From positions 372,001 through 436,000 of the forward strand of contig JACKAP010000002.1 in NCBI GenBank assembly GCA_020635015.1: a DNA stretch of 64,000 nucleotides. Direction: 5' to 3'. This DNA comes from Calditrichia bacterium (lineage in GTDB: Bacteria > Calditrichota > Calditrichia > RBG-13-44-9 > J075). How positions within the stretch are numbered: the first letter of the stretch is position 1; the number at the start of each line of letters is the position of its first letter. The notes under the pieces were generated by a model, which saw only the letters and a program-made list of their open reading frames with translations, was not told the origin of the DNA and searched no databases. A program made the translations under genes and the position numbers. This document shows positions 47,843 through 57,200 of this stretch, piece by piece.

Positions 47843-48925
47843 ATGCCCCCATCTACCCCCGGCAAAATCTCCCTCCCCTCCCCCGCCGTGATCCGCCGGG
47901 GGGTGCGCTGGTTCGTGCTCTTCACCGTGGCGGGGGTGATCCTCTCCCTGTGGTGGAAATCCTCCGCCAATCTCCTGGAGGTGCTCACCCATTTAAATGG
48001 CAGCGCGGTGGCGCTGCTGCTCCCGCTGGGCCTGCTCGACTCCCTCCTCGGCGGCCTGCGCTACCGGCTGTTCTTCGATGGGAAGGTGCTGCCGAAGATC
48101 TCGTTGTGGGACAACATGCGCGCCAACTGGGCCAACATGTTCATGGGTGCGGCCACCCCATTCCAGACCGGCGGGGGACCGGCCCAGTTCTATATCCTGT
48201 GGCGCTGCGGGGCGAAGGTCTCGCAGAGCGTGCTGGTTTCCACCATCAACTTCGCCGCTACCCTGATATTCTTCCAGGCAGCCAGCCTGTTTGCGATGCT
48301 GGCGTTACCTCCGGGGCTGTTTGGTGCCAACATCGTCTACGCGGTCAAGACCGCCTTCTGGGTAGTGGGCACCATCACTGCGGCGGTGTTTTTCCTGCTG
48401 CTCTTCCCCCGCCAGAGCGCCGGGGTGATCAGCCTGATCTCCGGCATCATCCCGGCCCGTTTCCGCCGACTGCACCGGCTGAAAGAGCGGGGACTGGAAA
48501 AGCTGCGCCAGGGCAGCGCCAGTTTCGGCAGCGACTTCCGGGAGATCCTGCGCATCAAAAAAGGGACATTGTTCCTGACGGTCATTACCACCCTGGCCCT
48601 CTTCTTCAACAAATTCCTGATCGGCTACGTCATCGCCCGGGCGCTGCAGCAGGCGGTCGACCTCACCACCTTCTTCGGCCTGCAGATCCTGCACTTCTTC
48701 CTGATCTACTTCGCCCCCACCCCCGGCGCATCCGGCATCGCCGAGGTCTCCTCGGTATGGCTGATGGCGAAAGTGCTGCCGGTGGAGATCTTGCTGATTT
48801 ACACCGTGGCGTGGAGGTTTTTTACCACTTATCTGGGGGCGCTGGCGGGGAGTGTGGTGTTGGTGCGGGAGACGCGGGGGGGCCCCGGGAAGAGGCGCCC
48901 CCATAGGGTTGTTGAAGGCCTATGA
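47843..48925 (+). CDS. YbhN/UPF0104-like integral membrane protein
   Basis: A 360-residue membrane protein with about seven to eight helices of the lysylphosphatidylglycerol synthase TM/YbhN family. 'NMFMGAATPFQTGGGPAQFYIL' near residue 110 and 'FAPTPGASGIAEVS' near residue 300 are the two family motifs. Such proteins are thought to flip or modify lipids; the exact reaction is unknown. The ATG at 47843 has GAGG nine bases upstream; a TTG nine codons earlier is possible. A parallel frame is also open but has no family match. It converges with the next gene. Confidence 0.88.
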   Translation: MPPSTPGKISLPSPAVIRRGVRWFVLFTVAGVILSLWWKSSANLLEVLTHLNGSAVALLLPLGLLDSLLGGLRYRLFFDGKVLPKISLWDNMRANWANMFMGAATPFQTGGGPAQFYILWRCGAKVSQSVLVSTINFAATLIFFQAASLFAMLALPPGLFGANIVYAVKTAFWVVGTITAAVFFLLLFPRQSAGVISLISGIIPARFRRLHRLKERGLEKLRQGSASFGSDFREILRIKKGTLFLTVITTLALFFNKFLIGYVIARALQQAVDLTTFFGLQILHFFLIYFAPTPGASGIAEVSSVWLMAKVLPVEILLIYTVAWRFFTTYLGALAGSVVLVRETRGGPGKRRPHRVVEGL

Positions 48926-48974
48926 TTTGATTCCCACAACGACCGCTCTCAAATAAGAAAAATCGATAAAGTAT

Positions 48975-51893
48975 CTAAGGCATAAACATAATAGGTATAT
49001 TAGTCCACATTTTAGCAGGTTTGCCCTTCTTTTTAGGGGGAGTAAACGTTGCATTTTTGAATAGATTAAGAATATATTTTTCGCATTGCAATGTCTCTGT
49101 TGCTACAACTTTAAATTCAAGTGGCTTGCCTTTTTCATCGACTAAAATTTGTATTATTGCAAACCCTCTGCTCTTGTTTTGAAATTCTGAACAAGGGGTG
49201 CGATTTATTTTCTGTTGTTTTACATTCTCAGGACTAAGAAGAAGTGGCATAGAATTATAAGGCACATACCCACTTTCTTTTGTCAACTCTGCAGGAAAAG
49301 CTGGATAATTACTCCTCCAGTGTTGAATATCTTCTATAGCCTCATCATAATTAATTTCCTGAATATTTTTATGTTTTAAGTGTGTCAAATTCTCAACAGC
49401 TTTTTGGTAAACGACATTTCCACTGTCTATTTTTCCAAGTTTATTGTAACATTCTGCCATAAACGCATAACTTTCATAATCGCGCATTAACGTATCATAA
49501 TCAGTTTGATACAGGGTGAATAATTTAAGTGCTAAATTGTAATCTCCGCTCTGAAGCGTTGAATATCCTTCCTTAAAATACTGATTGGGCTTCAGCTTAC
49601 TAAGATCAAGCTCATTAAGTTTACATCGAGCAAAATAGAATGAAGGATTTTCACCGGCCATTGCGAAACTTCCTCCCAAATAAATCTCTTTTCCTTTGAC
49701 TGATATAGCGTTCACCTGGGGAATCACTATTTCATATCCGTAGATATTGCCTGAGTATTCATCATATTTGGGAAAATCAAACCATTGAACCCCATTTCCT
49801 AATGACAACCATTTCCGGGTTGATTTATCCCACATAGCGACACAATTGCATTCTACATCTCCTATCATCATGAAGGTGCCGCCAACAAACAAATCTCCAT
49901 CTTCATTGACTGCCAGCGAATAAACTTTGCCAGCTGATTTACGACCGGCATAAAGCCCGCCTGAATACAATTCTCGGGGAGTTACAAAAATAAAATCATC
50001 TTCAAGAACAGTCCAGTTACGCCTATCCCATAACCATATTTTATCTGAAATTTCATTACCATATTGATCTTTCGGGGGTTTCGTAACGACAAAAACATTG
50101 CCATATTTATCTATCGTAATAGCTTCTACCGGCTCATCTACACCCTGTCCAACAGCATACCAGGAGAAGCCATCCCATCTTGCAATATTATTGGCACGTA
50201 TTCCCCCGATTTCAGTAAATTTACCACCGACATATAATTCTTCATTTGCAGTTGGAAAAATTGAATGGATTGTGCCTCCTGAAACACTGCCATCCTCATA
50301 CTTGTATGCTATTGAGCCCGCCAGGTCGCTCCACATACTTCCATCCCACTTCGCAAATCCCTGCGATGGTATTGTACCAGCTTTGTAAAAACTTCCGCCG
50401 ACATAAAGGTCATTTCCTAAGGGAACAATTGCATTCACTGTTCCACTAGTTCCACCACCTACACTGGCCCATTGTTTACCATCCCATATCGCAATATTTT
50501 TTATCTCTGGTAAGGAATTAGGTTCAAATGTGCCACCGGCATAGAATTTTCCATCATTGCCAATTGCAATGGTGTTGACGCTGCCTTCAATTCCTTTATC
50601 AAAGGAGAACCATTTTTGGCCATCCCACACCGCAATGTTATTAACCGTTATTCCACCAGCAGTATTGAAGTTCCCTCCGACATACACTTTATCATCATTC
50701 ATTACAATTGATTTCACAGAGCCACTTTGAATCTTATAAGGATTACCCTCACTCAAACCGGAACCGAGTGCATACCATTTTTGGCCATCCCATTTTGCGA
50801 AACGATTCGCGGATACTGAGCCGGCTTTATCAAACGCCCCACCTGCAAATACTTCGTTTTGGTCTGTAACGATCAAAGCGAAGACATGATAATTTGTGCC
50901 GTCTCCAAGTGAGTTCCATATGTTTCCATCCCATTTTGCAACATAATTCGCTTTTATACCATCTACTTCGTTAAATTCCCCCCCAACATAGATATCACCT
51001 TTGATGCCAACGGCTATCGCATGTACGGCTTTGTTCGTTCCATTTCCCAGCGCTGACCACTCACTCCCATTCCACCTGGCGATGTAATTCGCTTTAACAC
51101 GACTAGCTGTATTAAATTCTCCCCCGGCATACACATTCTCACCTGCGACAGCAATCGCCCTAACAAAACTATTAACGCCTTTGTCTAAGCTGGAAAAAGT
51201 ATTTCCATCCCATTTTACAATATAGTTAGTGCTCAGGTCACCAGCCAGATTAAATTCTCCTCCAATATACAGCTCGTTCCCTTTAGTGGCTAAAGCATAT
51301 ATCGTTCCGTTCACACCACCACCGATCTCTGCCCAACTAGTTCCATCCCATTTTGCCAAATTGTTCACAGTTAGCTCATCAATTGTCACAAAACTACCAC
51401 CGACATACAAATTGCCATGGTCATCTCCCACAATCGCATGAACGGTGCCATTAATCTTACCTTTTATTGCGGACCACTTATTACCATTCCACTGCAAAAT
51501 GGTTTTAAAATAATCTGGATCACGGAGAATGTAAACATTCTTTCCGCTCACGGCTACGGCATGGATAGGTTTGACCTTGGTTGGAATATTTTTGTTCTTA
51601 ACCACCCCTTTGATACCGGAAGACATTAAATTTGACCATGTATTTGTCGATGTATTCCATTGGGCAATCGAATAAGTATCTAATCCTCCAGCAATACTAA
51701 ATTCACCAACGATGTAAACGTTTTCATCCACAGAAGCTAATCCCAAAACTTTACCTTCTATTGCTGGGGGAGAGAATCTTTTATCCCATTTGGTTGGAAT
51801 AACATTTTCTTGCGAATAAACGAAATTTAGGCAAAGGGATCCAAAACTTATCCAAAAGAGAAAATAATGACGCAATAAATTTAACGGGTTCAT
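48975..51893 (-). CDS. Secreted beta-propeller-like repeat protein with TPR-like and TonB C-terminal-like domains
   Basis: A 972-residue protein with a strong AGGAGG site and a signal peptide (MNPLNLLRHYFLFWISFGSLCLNFVYS). Residues about 40-740 hold 14 repeats of roughly 48 residues with the pattern 'VYVGGEFN.AGG...NYIAKWDG..W..LG.G.N', which should fold as propellers. Residues 770-850 look TPR-like, and the last 75 residues ('SRGFAIIQILVDEKGKPLEF', '..ATFTPPKKKGKP') match the TonB C-terminal domain. Base composition is visibly more AT-rich than the neighbours. The ligand of the propeller is unknown. A TonB-type tail on a propeller suggests a link to the outer membrane or cell wall. Confidence 0.85.
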   Translation of the reverse strand: MNPLNLLRHYFLFWISFGSLCLNFVYSQENVIPTKWDKRFSPPAIEGKVLGLASVDENVYIVGEFSIAGGLDTYSIAQWNTSTNTWSNLMSSGIKGVVKNKNIPTKVKPIHAVAVSGKNVYILRDPDYFKTILQWNGNKWSAIKGKINGTVHAIVGDDHGNLYVGGSFVTIDELTVNNLAKWDGTSWAEIGGGVNGTIYALATKGNELYIGGEFNLAGDLSTNYIVKWDGNTFSSLDKGVNSFVRAIAVAGENVYAGGEFNTASRVKANYIARWNGSEWSALGNGTNKAVHAIAVGIKGDIYVGGEFNEVDGIKANYVAKWDGNIWNSLGDGTNYHVFALIVTDQNEVFAGGAFDKAGSVSANRFAKWDGQKWYALGSGLSEGNPYKIQSGSVKSIVMNDDKVYVGGNFNTAGGITVNNIAVWDGQKWFSFDKGIEGSVNTIAIGNDGKFYAGGTFEPNSLPEIKNIAIWDGKQWASVGGGTSGTVNAIVPLGNDLYVGGSFYKAGTIPSQGFAKWDGSMWSDLAGSIAYKYEDGSVSGGTIHSIFPTANEELYVGGKFTEIGGIRANNIARWDGFSWYAVGQGVDEPVEAITIDKYGNVFVVTKPPKDQYGNEISDKIWLWDRRNWTVLEDDFIFVTPRELYSGGLYAGRKSAGKVYSLAVNEDGDLFVGGTFMMIGDVECNCVAMWDKSTRKWLSLGNGVQWFDFPKYDEYSGNIYGYEIVIPQVNAISVKGKEIYLGGSFAMAGENPSFYFARCKLNELDLSKLKPNQYFKEGYSTLQSGDYNLALKLFTLYQTDYDTLMRDYESYAFMAECYNKLGKIDSGNVVYQKAVENLTHLKHKNIQEINYDEAIEDIQHWRSNYPAFPAELTKESGYVPYNSMPLLLSPENVKQQKINRTPCSEFQNKSRGFAIIQILVDEKGKPLEFKVVATETLQCEKYILNLFKNATFTPPKKKGKPAKMWTNIPIMFMP

Positions 51894-52138
51894 TTCTCCT
51901 CCTACTTTTCTGAATTAATAATCTTTTAACAAATGAGACGAGTCTTGCTTCAGGACGTAGTTCATCAATACTTTGTCGCTTCAGTCCCCGGTTTGTGTGT
52001 TACATACTCCTTATTGACGGAAGTCTTAAATCATCCGCGAAGCGGAAAATCCGGTTAATAAGGAGGCTCACCCAATGGGAAAAGAGAAGATCATACTCGG
52101 GAGACTGCCGACGCGCGACATCAGTTAGTCACACAAGA

Positions 52139-53002
52139 TCATCTCATCAAGATCATCTTTTGACTTTTCTCAATCCTATTGCCGGCCTTCAACTGATAGA
52201 AATAAATGCCACTTTGAATATGACCCGCATTAAATTTTACGGCATAACGACCGGCTGTCTGAAATTCATTCACTAAAGTTTGAACCCGCCGGCCGGCAAG
52301 GTCATGAATCGTCAGTAAAACCTGAGTAGATTGGAGTAAATCATAACTTAAGTATGTTTCCGAATTGAATGGATTTGGATAGTTCTGATAAAGTCTCAAA
52401 TGCTCAGGCGTTTCATGTGATGCGTTAATACCGGTGACTGACAGGGGTTCACTGATGATATCAATCGGCGGAGTGAGCATCTGGTTGATGATCACCCCGG
52501 TATTCGGCTCATTTTGATAATTCTCAAACAGCCCGATGGCGTTACTGGCCGGATCAATCGTCAAATCGGTGGTGCCGCTGGCATTGGCGATGGTAAAGTT
52601 TAGTTGCACCCAGGTTTCATAAGTGCCCTCAATCTCAATACCGGGGGGATTCCCTCCCCCATTCTCATTCACCCCATTCCCGGTTACCAGGACACGAACG
52701 AAGGCGCTATTATCGGTGGCGGAGCGGCTGTACCCCTGGGTGAACCCGAATCCCCAGGAAGTGCTGGCGACATAGTTCAATTGGGTATTGTCATAGGTAA
52801 CATCCACTGTCGCCGAGCCCAGGGTATTGGCGGCGGGCAGGTTGCTTCCTTTCACCTGCAAGCGGATCTGAAAGCTGCCGCCCGGCGTCATTTCATTCGT
52901 AACCACCGTTAGCGCTTGCTCAAGGGTGGTTTGCGCGGCCAGCAGGAACGGCAACAAGCAGAATAGCGTATTGAACCACCCAAATCCATTCCTGGTAGGC
53001 AT
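52139..53002 (-). CDS. Cohesin-like secreted protein 2 with type A sorting domain
   Basis: A 287-residue protein with a signal peptide ending LLAAQ, a cohesin-like beta domain (about residues 30-170: 'FQIRLQVKGSNLPAANTLGSATVDVTYDNTQL') and a C-terminal sorting domain ('YQNYPNPFNSETYLSYDL ... GIYFYQLKAG', then 'SQKMILMR'). It is a paralogue of the next gene upstream, nearly identical in the block 'IGLFENYQNEPNTGVI'. AAGGAG lies eight bases before the ATG. As last gene of the operon it is a likely cell-surface anchor for a dockerin partner. Confidence 0.82.
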   Translation of the reverse strand: MPTRNGFGWFNTLFCLLPFLLAAQTTLEQALTVVTNEMTPGGSFQIRLQVKGSNLPAANTLGSATVDVTYDNTQLNYVASTSWGFGFTQGYSRSATDNSAFVRVLVTGNGVNENGGGNPPGIEIEGTYETWVQLNFTIANASGTTDLTIDPASNAIGLFENYQNEPNTGVIINQMLTPPIDIISEPLSVTGINASHETPEHLRLYQNYPNPFNSETYLSYDLLQSTQVLLTIHDLAGRRVQTLVNEFQTAGRYAVKFNAGHIQSGIYFYQLKAGNRIEKSQKMILMR

Positions 53003-53051
53003 TATTTTTCTCCTTTGGCTATTTCAGGGCATCGCAACAGATCATACGATA

Positions 53052-54227
53052 CTACCGCAACAAAATCATCTTGCGCGTCTTCACAAAGCGCTTGCTCTCC
53101 AACCGCAAAAAATAAATCCCTGAAGCCAACTGCTGGTCGGAATCATTTCTGCCATCCCAATTCACCTGATGATACCCCGGCTCAAATTTGCGGTCGACCA
53201 GTTTGGCCACCCGCCGGCCCAGGATGTCATACACCGCCAGCACGATGCGCACCGGCTGATCCTGCTCCGGCACCCCGAATTCGACCCGGGTGTTGGGGTT
53301 GAAGGGATTGGGATAATTGAGTCCCAGGAAGAACTGATCCGGCACCAGCGGCAGTTCCACGGTCACGCTGACCGGCGGATGATGGAAGCGGTTGCCATTA
53401 TAATCGATATCGGCGATCTTGTACCAGTAGGTGTTTCCCGGCTCGATCGAGCGATCGGAAAAACGGTATTCAGTCTCCGCATTCGAATTTCCCTGCCCGC
53501 TCAGCGCCGGATCGGTCTCATAGCTGGCAATCAGCACATAGCCGCTGTCTTCGGCCACCGAGCGCAGCACTTCGAAACCGAGATTGTTGACCTCGCTTTC
53601 CGTAACCCAGGTGAGCGTCACCTCCTCCCTCGCCGCTGCAGCCTGGAACAGCGCCAGCTCCACCGGCAGCGATATGTCGATGAGCTCCTCTGGATCGGAT
53701 AACGGCTGGTCGTTGATCACCCCGGTATTGGGTTCATTCTGATAATTTTCAAATAAGCCGATGGCGTTGCTCGTTCCGTCGATGGTCAGATCGGTGGTGC
53801 CAGTGGCGTCGTCAATCGTAAAATTCAGCTGCACCCAGGTGACGTAGGTCCCGGTGATATCAAAACCGGGAGGATTCCCGCCTCCATCTTCGTTCACGCC
53901 GCTGCCGGTTACCAGAACGCGCACGAAAGTTGTGTTGTTAGTGGCGGAGCGGGTATATCCAAGTGAGGTGCCAAACGACCAGACGGTGCTGTTCACGAAA
54001 GTCAGCTTGGTATTATCATAAGTTATATCCACCGTCGCCGAACCCAGGGTGTTGGCGGCGGGGAGATTGGTGCCTTTTACCCGCAGCTGGATCTGAAAAT
54101 TACCCCCGACGGTCTTATCGTTGAGCACGACCGCCAGGGCCTGATCGATGGTGGTCTGCGCATAGCTCGAAGATGCCAACAAGTAAACCGCTAAACCGAT
54201 AATTGCGCCTAGTACCCTACTGCTCAT
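53052..54227 (-). CDS. Cohesin-like secreted protein 1 with FN3-like and sorting domains
   Basis: A 391-residue protein. Signal peptide to 'SSYAQ', cohesin-like domain (about residues 25-170, with 'FQIQLRVKGTNLPAANTLGSATVDITYDN'), an FN3/Ig-like segment ('LALFQAAAAREEVTLTWVTESEVNNLGFEVLRS'), and a complete sorting domain 'LGLNYPNPFNPNTRVEFG ... SGIYFLRLESKRFVKTRKMILLR'. The ATG has AAGGAGG upstream and overlaps the last 11 bases of the dockerin-subtilase gene. The adjacency to a dockerin-like domain suggests a cohesin-dockerin pair. Confidence 0.83.
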   Translation of the reverse strand: MSSRVLGAIIGLAVYLLASSSYAQTTIDQALAVVLNDKTVGGNFQIQLRVKGTNLPAANTLGSATVDITYDNTKLTFVNSTVWSFGTSLGYTRSATNNTTFVRVLVTGSGVNEDGGGNPPGFDITGTYVTWVQLNFTIDDATGTTDLTIDGTSNAIGLFENYQNEPNTGVINDQPLSDPEELIDISLPVELALFQAAAAREEVTLTWVTESEVNNLGFEVLRSVAEDSGYVLIASYETDPALSGQGNSNAETEYRFSDRSIEPGNTYWYKIADIDYNGNRFHHPPVSVTVELPLVPDQFFLGLNYPNPFNPNTRVEFGVPEQDQPVRIVLAVYDILGRRVAKLVDRKFEPGYHQVNWDGRNDSDQQLASGIYFLRLESKRFVKTRKMILLR

Positions 54228-57200
54228 GATGCTCCTCCTTAATTCCCGGATTTTTGATCCGCAGGCGGCCGGTCAGCACACTGCCGGGCACCTGGGTCTT
54301 CGCCGCATTACGGGCATTAGGATTGAAGATATTAAAATCGGTTGAGGTCACCTGGCCGTCGAGGTTCCAGTCGGCCAGAAGGTAGCCGGTCTGCGCGGTT
54401 CGTGCCGCCGGCAGAAAGACATTGAAATCGGATGAGGTCACCTGGCCGTCGCCGGTCGCATCCGCGGCAAACAGGCCGTAGACTCCGCCGCCCAGATCCT
54501 TCATCGCAATACCGCCTCCGGTATAAGCCGCCGCCAGCGAGGCGGAGAAGTCGTAGAGCGTGCTGGCCGGGTTGATGGCGTGCACGGCCGCGCTCATCAC
54601 CGAGAGGTGATTGCGGTGATGAATGCAGATATAATAATCGCCGGCCGGGATATCGAACTTCACTGGGCTGGCGGAATTCTCGGGGTTTTCCGGCGGGGGG
54701 GTATGCTCCTGTCTACCCTCGGATTTTTTGAGGCCTTGAGATTTTGCCGCGATCTTGTCTGCTCGCTTTCCTGCCGCTATCTCGGTGAATAGCGGCGGTT
54801 CTCCGCCGGCAATCGTTTGAGCGGCAATGCCGCCCGCCGGTCCCGCCGGGATCCCCCCATCCAGATCGACAATACTGCCGTCGCTTTTCAGGAAGGCCGC
54901 CCGGAAGGCCACTGCGCTGTTGGCGGTAATATCGCTTCTCAATTCGATCAGCACCCAGTCGACCACATCCGCCGGCACCGCCGATACGCTTTCCGTGCCG
55001 GGATAATGCCAGGGCGCGCCGCTGAAGGGCTGGGCTAAGGGAATGAAGCCGGAATTTAACAGGTTGGTGAACATGGCGCCTGCGGCATACGGCCCTTCCA
55101 GGAAAACCTTGAGATCGACCGTCGCCGGAAGTTGGAACGCGCCCGGTTCCCCGACCGCGAAGGTGGCAAAATGATCCAGATTATGAACCGTAATCGTATT
55201 GTTCGCCGCATCGCGGGTAAAATCGGTCAAAATCGACCAACCCGGCAGGGTCTCATCATAATACGCCGCCACCAGTTGGCTCTCGCTGACCCCGCTCAGG
55301 TCGTAATCCTGGTAGTGAAAGGTCATGTCAATCGTAAAAGCGCTGATGCCGGCTTCCTTGGTGATATCCCAGGTATAGTTGAGAATCGCATTGTTCAACA
55401 GATTCGCCGGGGTCTGGTTGGTCTGGCGCACAGTGACGTTGCCGCTGCCGCTCAGACTGCCGAAGCTCATGTCGATGGCATGCCCATCCCCGGGATCGTC
55501 GCCGCCTTCGTTAAAATAGACCGGCGCCCCCAGCACGGCGGCCTCGGTATCGGTGAATACCAGAAATTCGACCACTGAAAAGGTATGAAACTGCGGGATG
55601 CCCCAGAGGCTGTTGGAATTCTGGGCACGTACGTAGACGCTGTGGTCGCCCAGCGGCAGGGTGTTGAGCGGCAGGGTGGCGGCAATCTCCACCGTATCAT
55701 CCGGGGTGAAGGAAAGGCTGCTCCCGGCCCCGATGCCGGGATCGGCATCGAAGAAATATTCCACCTGGGTGATGTTGGGCAGCGGATCGGCCGGCGAGGT
55801 CTGCTGCACGAAGACGGTCTTGCTCTGGGGGATACCCCACTGGGCATCTTCATCCTTCGCCCGCACGTAAACCCGGTGCAGGCCGGGTGCGGTTGCGGAG
55901 AGATCGAGATTGTCATTGATCTCCACCTCGGTGCCCGGGGTCATACTGATCGGGGTCGCGGCGCCGACGCCGGGATCGGCATCCAGGAAGTATTCTACCG
56001 CCGAGACCTCCGGCAGGGGATCATCGGCATCGGTCGCCTGAACCAGCAGGGAACGCGCCTGGGGAATCCCCCAGGCGCCGTTGTCATGCTTCGCCCGCAC
56101 GTAGAGCCGGTGCAGGCCGGTTGGCGTCGCGCTCAGATCGAGGTTGTCGGCAATATTCACTGTGGTGCCGGGAGTGATGCTGAACGGAGTGCCGCTCCCC
56201 TGCCCCGGATCATTATCCATAAAATATTCCACATCGCTGACATCCGGCAAGGGATCGTCGGCATCGGTGGCCTGGATCAACACCGTCTTCGCCTGCGGGA
56301 TGCCCCATTGCCCGTCCTCATCTTTCGCCCGCACGTACAGCCGGTGCAGGCCGGTGGAGAGCGCGCTCACATCGAGGGTGGCCTGCACCGTCACTTCGTT
56401 GCCGGCGGAGATCGGGAGCGCCGTGCCGTTGCCAAAACCGGGATCGCTGTCGAAGAAATATTCGATCTGGGTGGTGTTGGGTAATATCTCCGGGTTGACG
56501 GTGATGTAATTCGTCTTGGTCTCGGTATCGCTGATGCTGCCGTCGGAAACTGTCAGCGACACGGTATAGCTGCCGGGAGTGCCGAAGAAGCGGGTGGGGT
56601 TTTGCTCCTCGGAGTCGGTGATGCCGTCGTTGTTGAAATCCCATTGCCAGGAGGTGATGCTGGTGTTTTGTGTGGTTGAATTATCGGTAAACTGAATCGT
56701 TAGCGGAGCATTTCCTGATAGGGGTAATGCCTGAAATTCAGCTGTGATATTAATGTAGACCTCAATAGCTTGGGATCCATCCCAAAATATACTGCCATTT
56801 TGAAAATTTACAGTCGGATAGTTGTTGTTGTTCGCATCAAGATATTCGCTGGAAACTGGGTAACCAATAAGTGGAACTGTAGTCAGTCCATTCAAATCAT
56901 ATGCCCAGTAATTCCAAATACCTTCACCTAACCAGAATGCATTTGTATTAGTAGGTTGATAAATTATTCCACCATTGGTTAAATCCTGCTTATATAAGTC
57001 AGCATCCATCATTTGAACCGGCTCAATCGGAATACCTGTTAAATACGGATGGGTGGTAAAGGCGTCTTGGAATTTATCCTGGTATAAAAATGGCATATTA
57101 TAGGTAAATCCAATCATTGCCTCATACACAGCCAGGATGTCAAGTTTCCCGGCACCCCAGTATTTATTGTCTTCCAATCCAGGCGGTTTGGTTCCCCCTT

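Noticed and set aside
47800..48906. Second open frame of 368 residues overlapping the YbhN-like gene
   Set aside because: Composition is Arg/Pro/Gly-rich without membrane helices; the other frame has the conserved family motifs.
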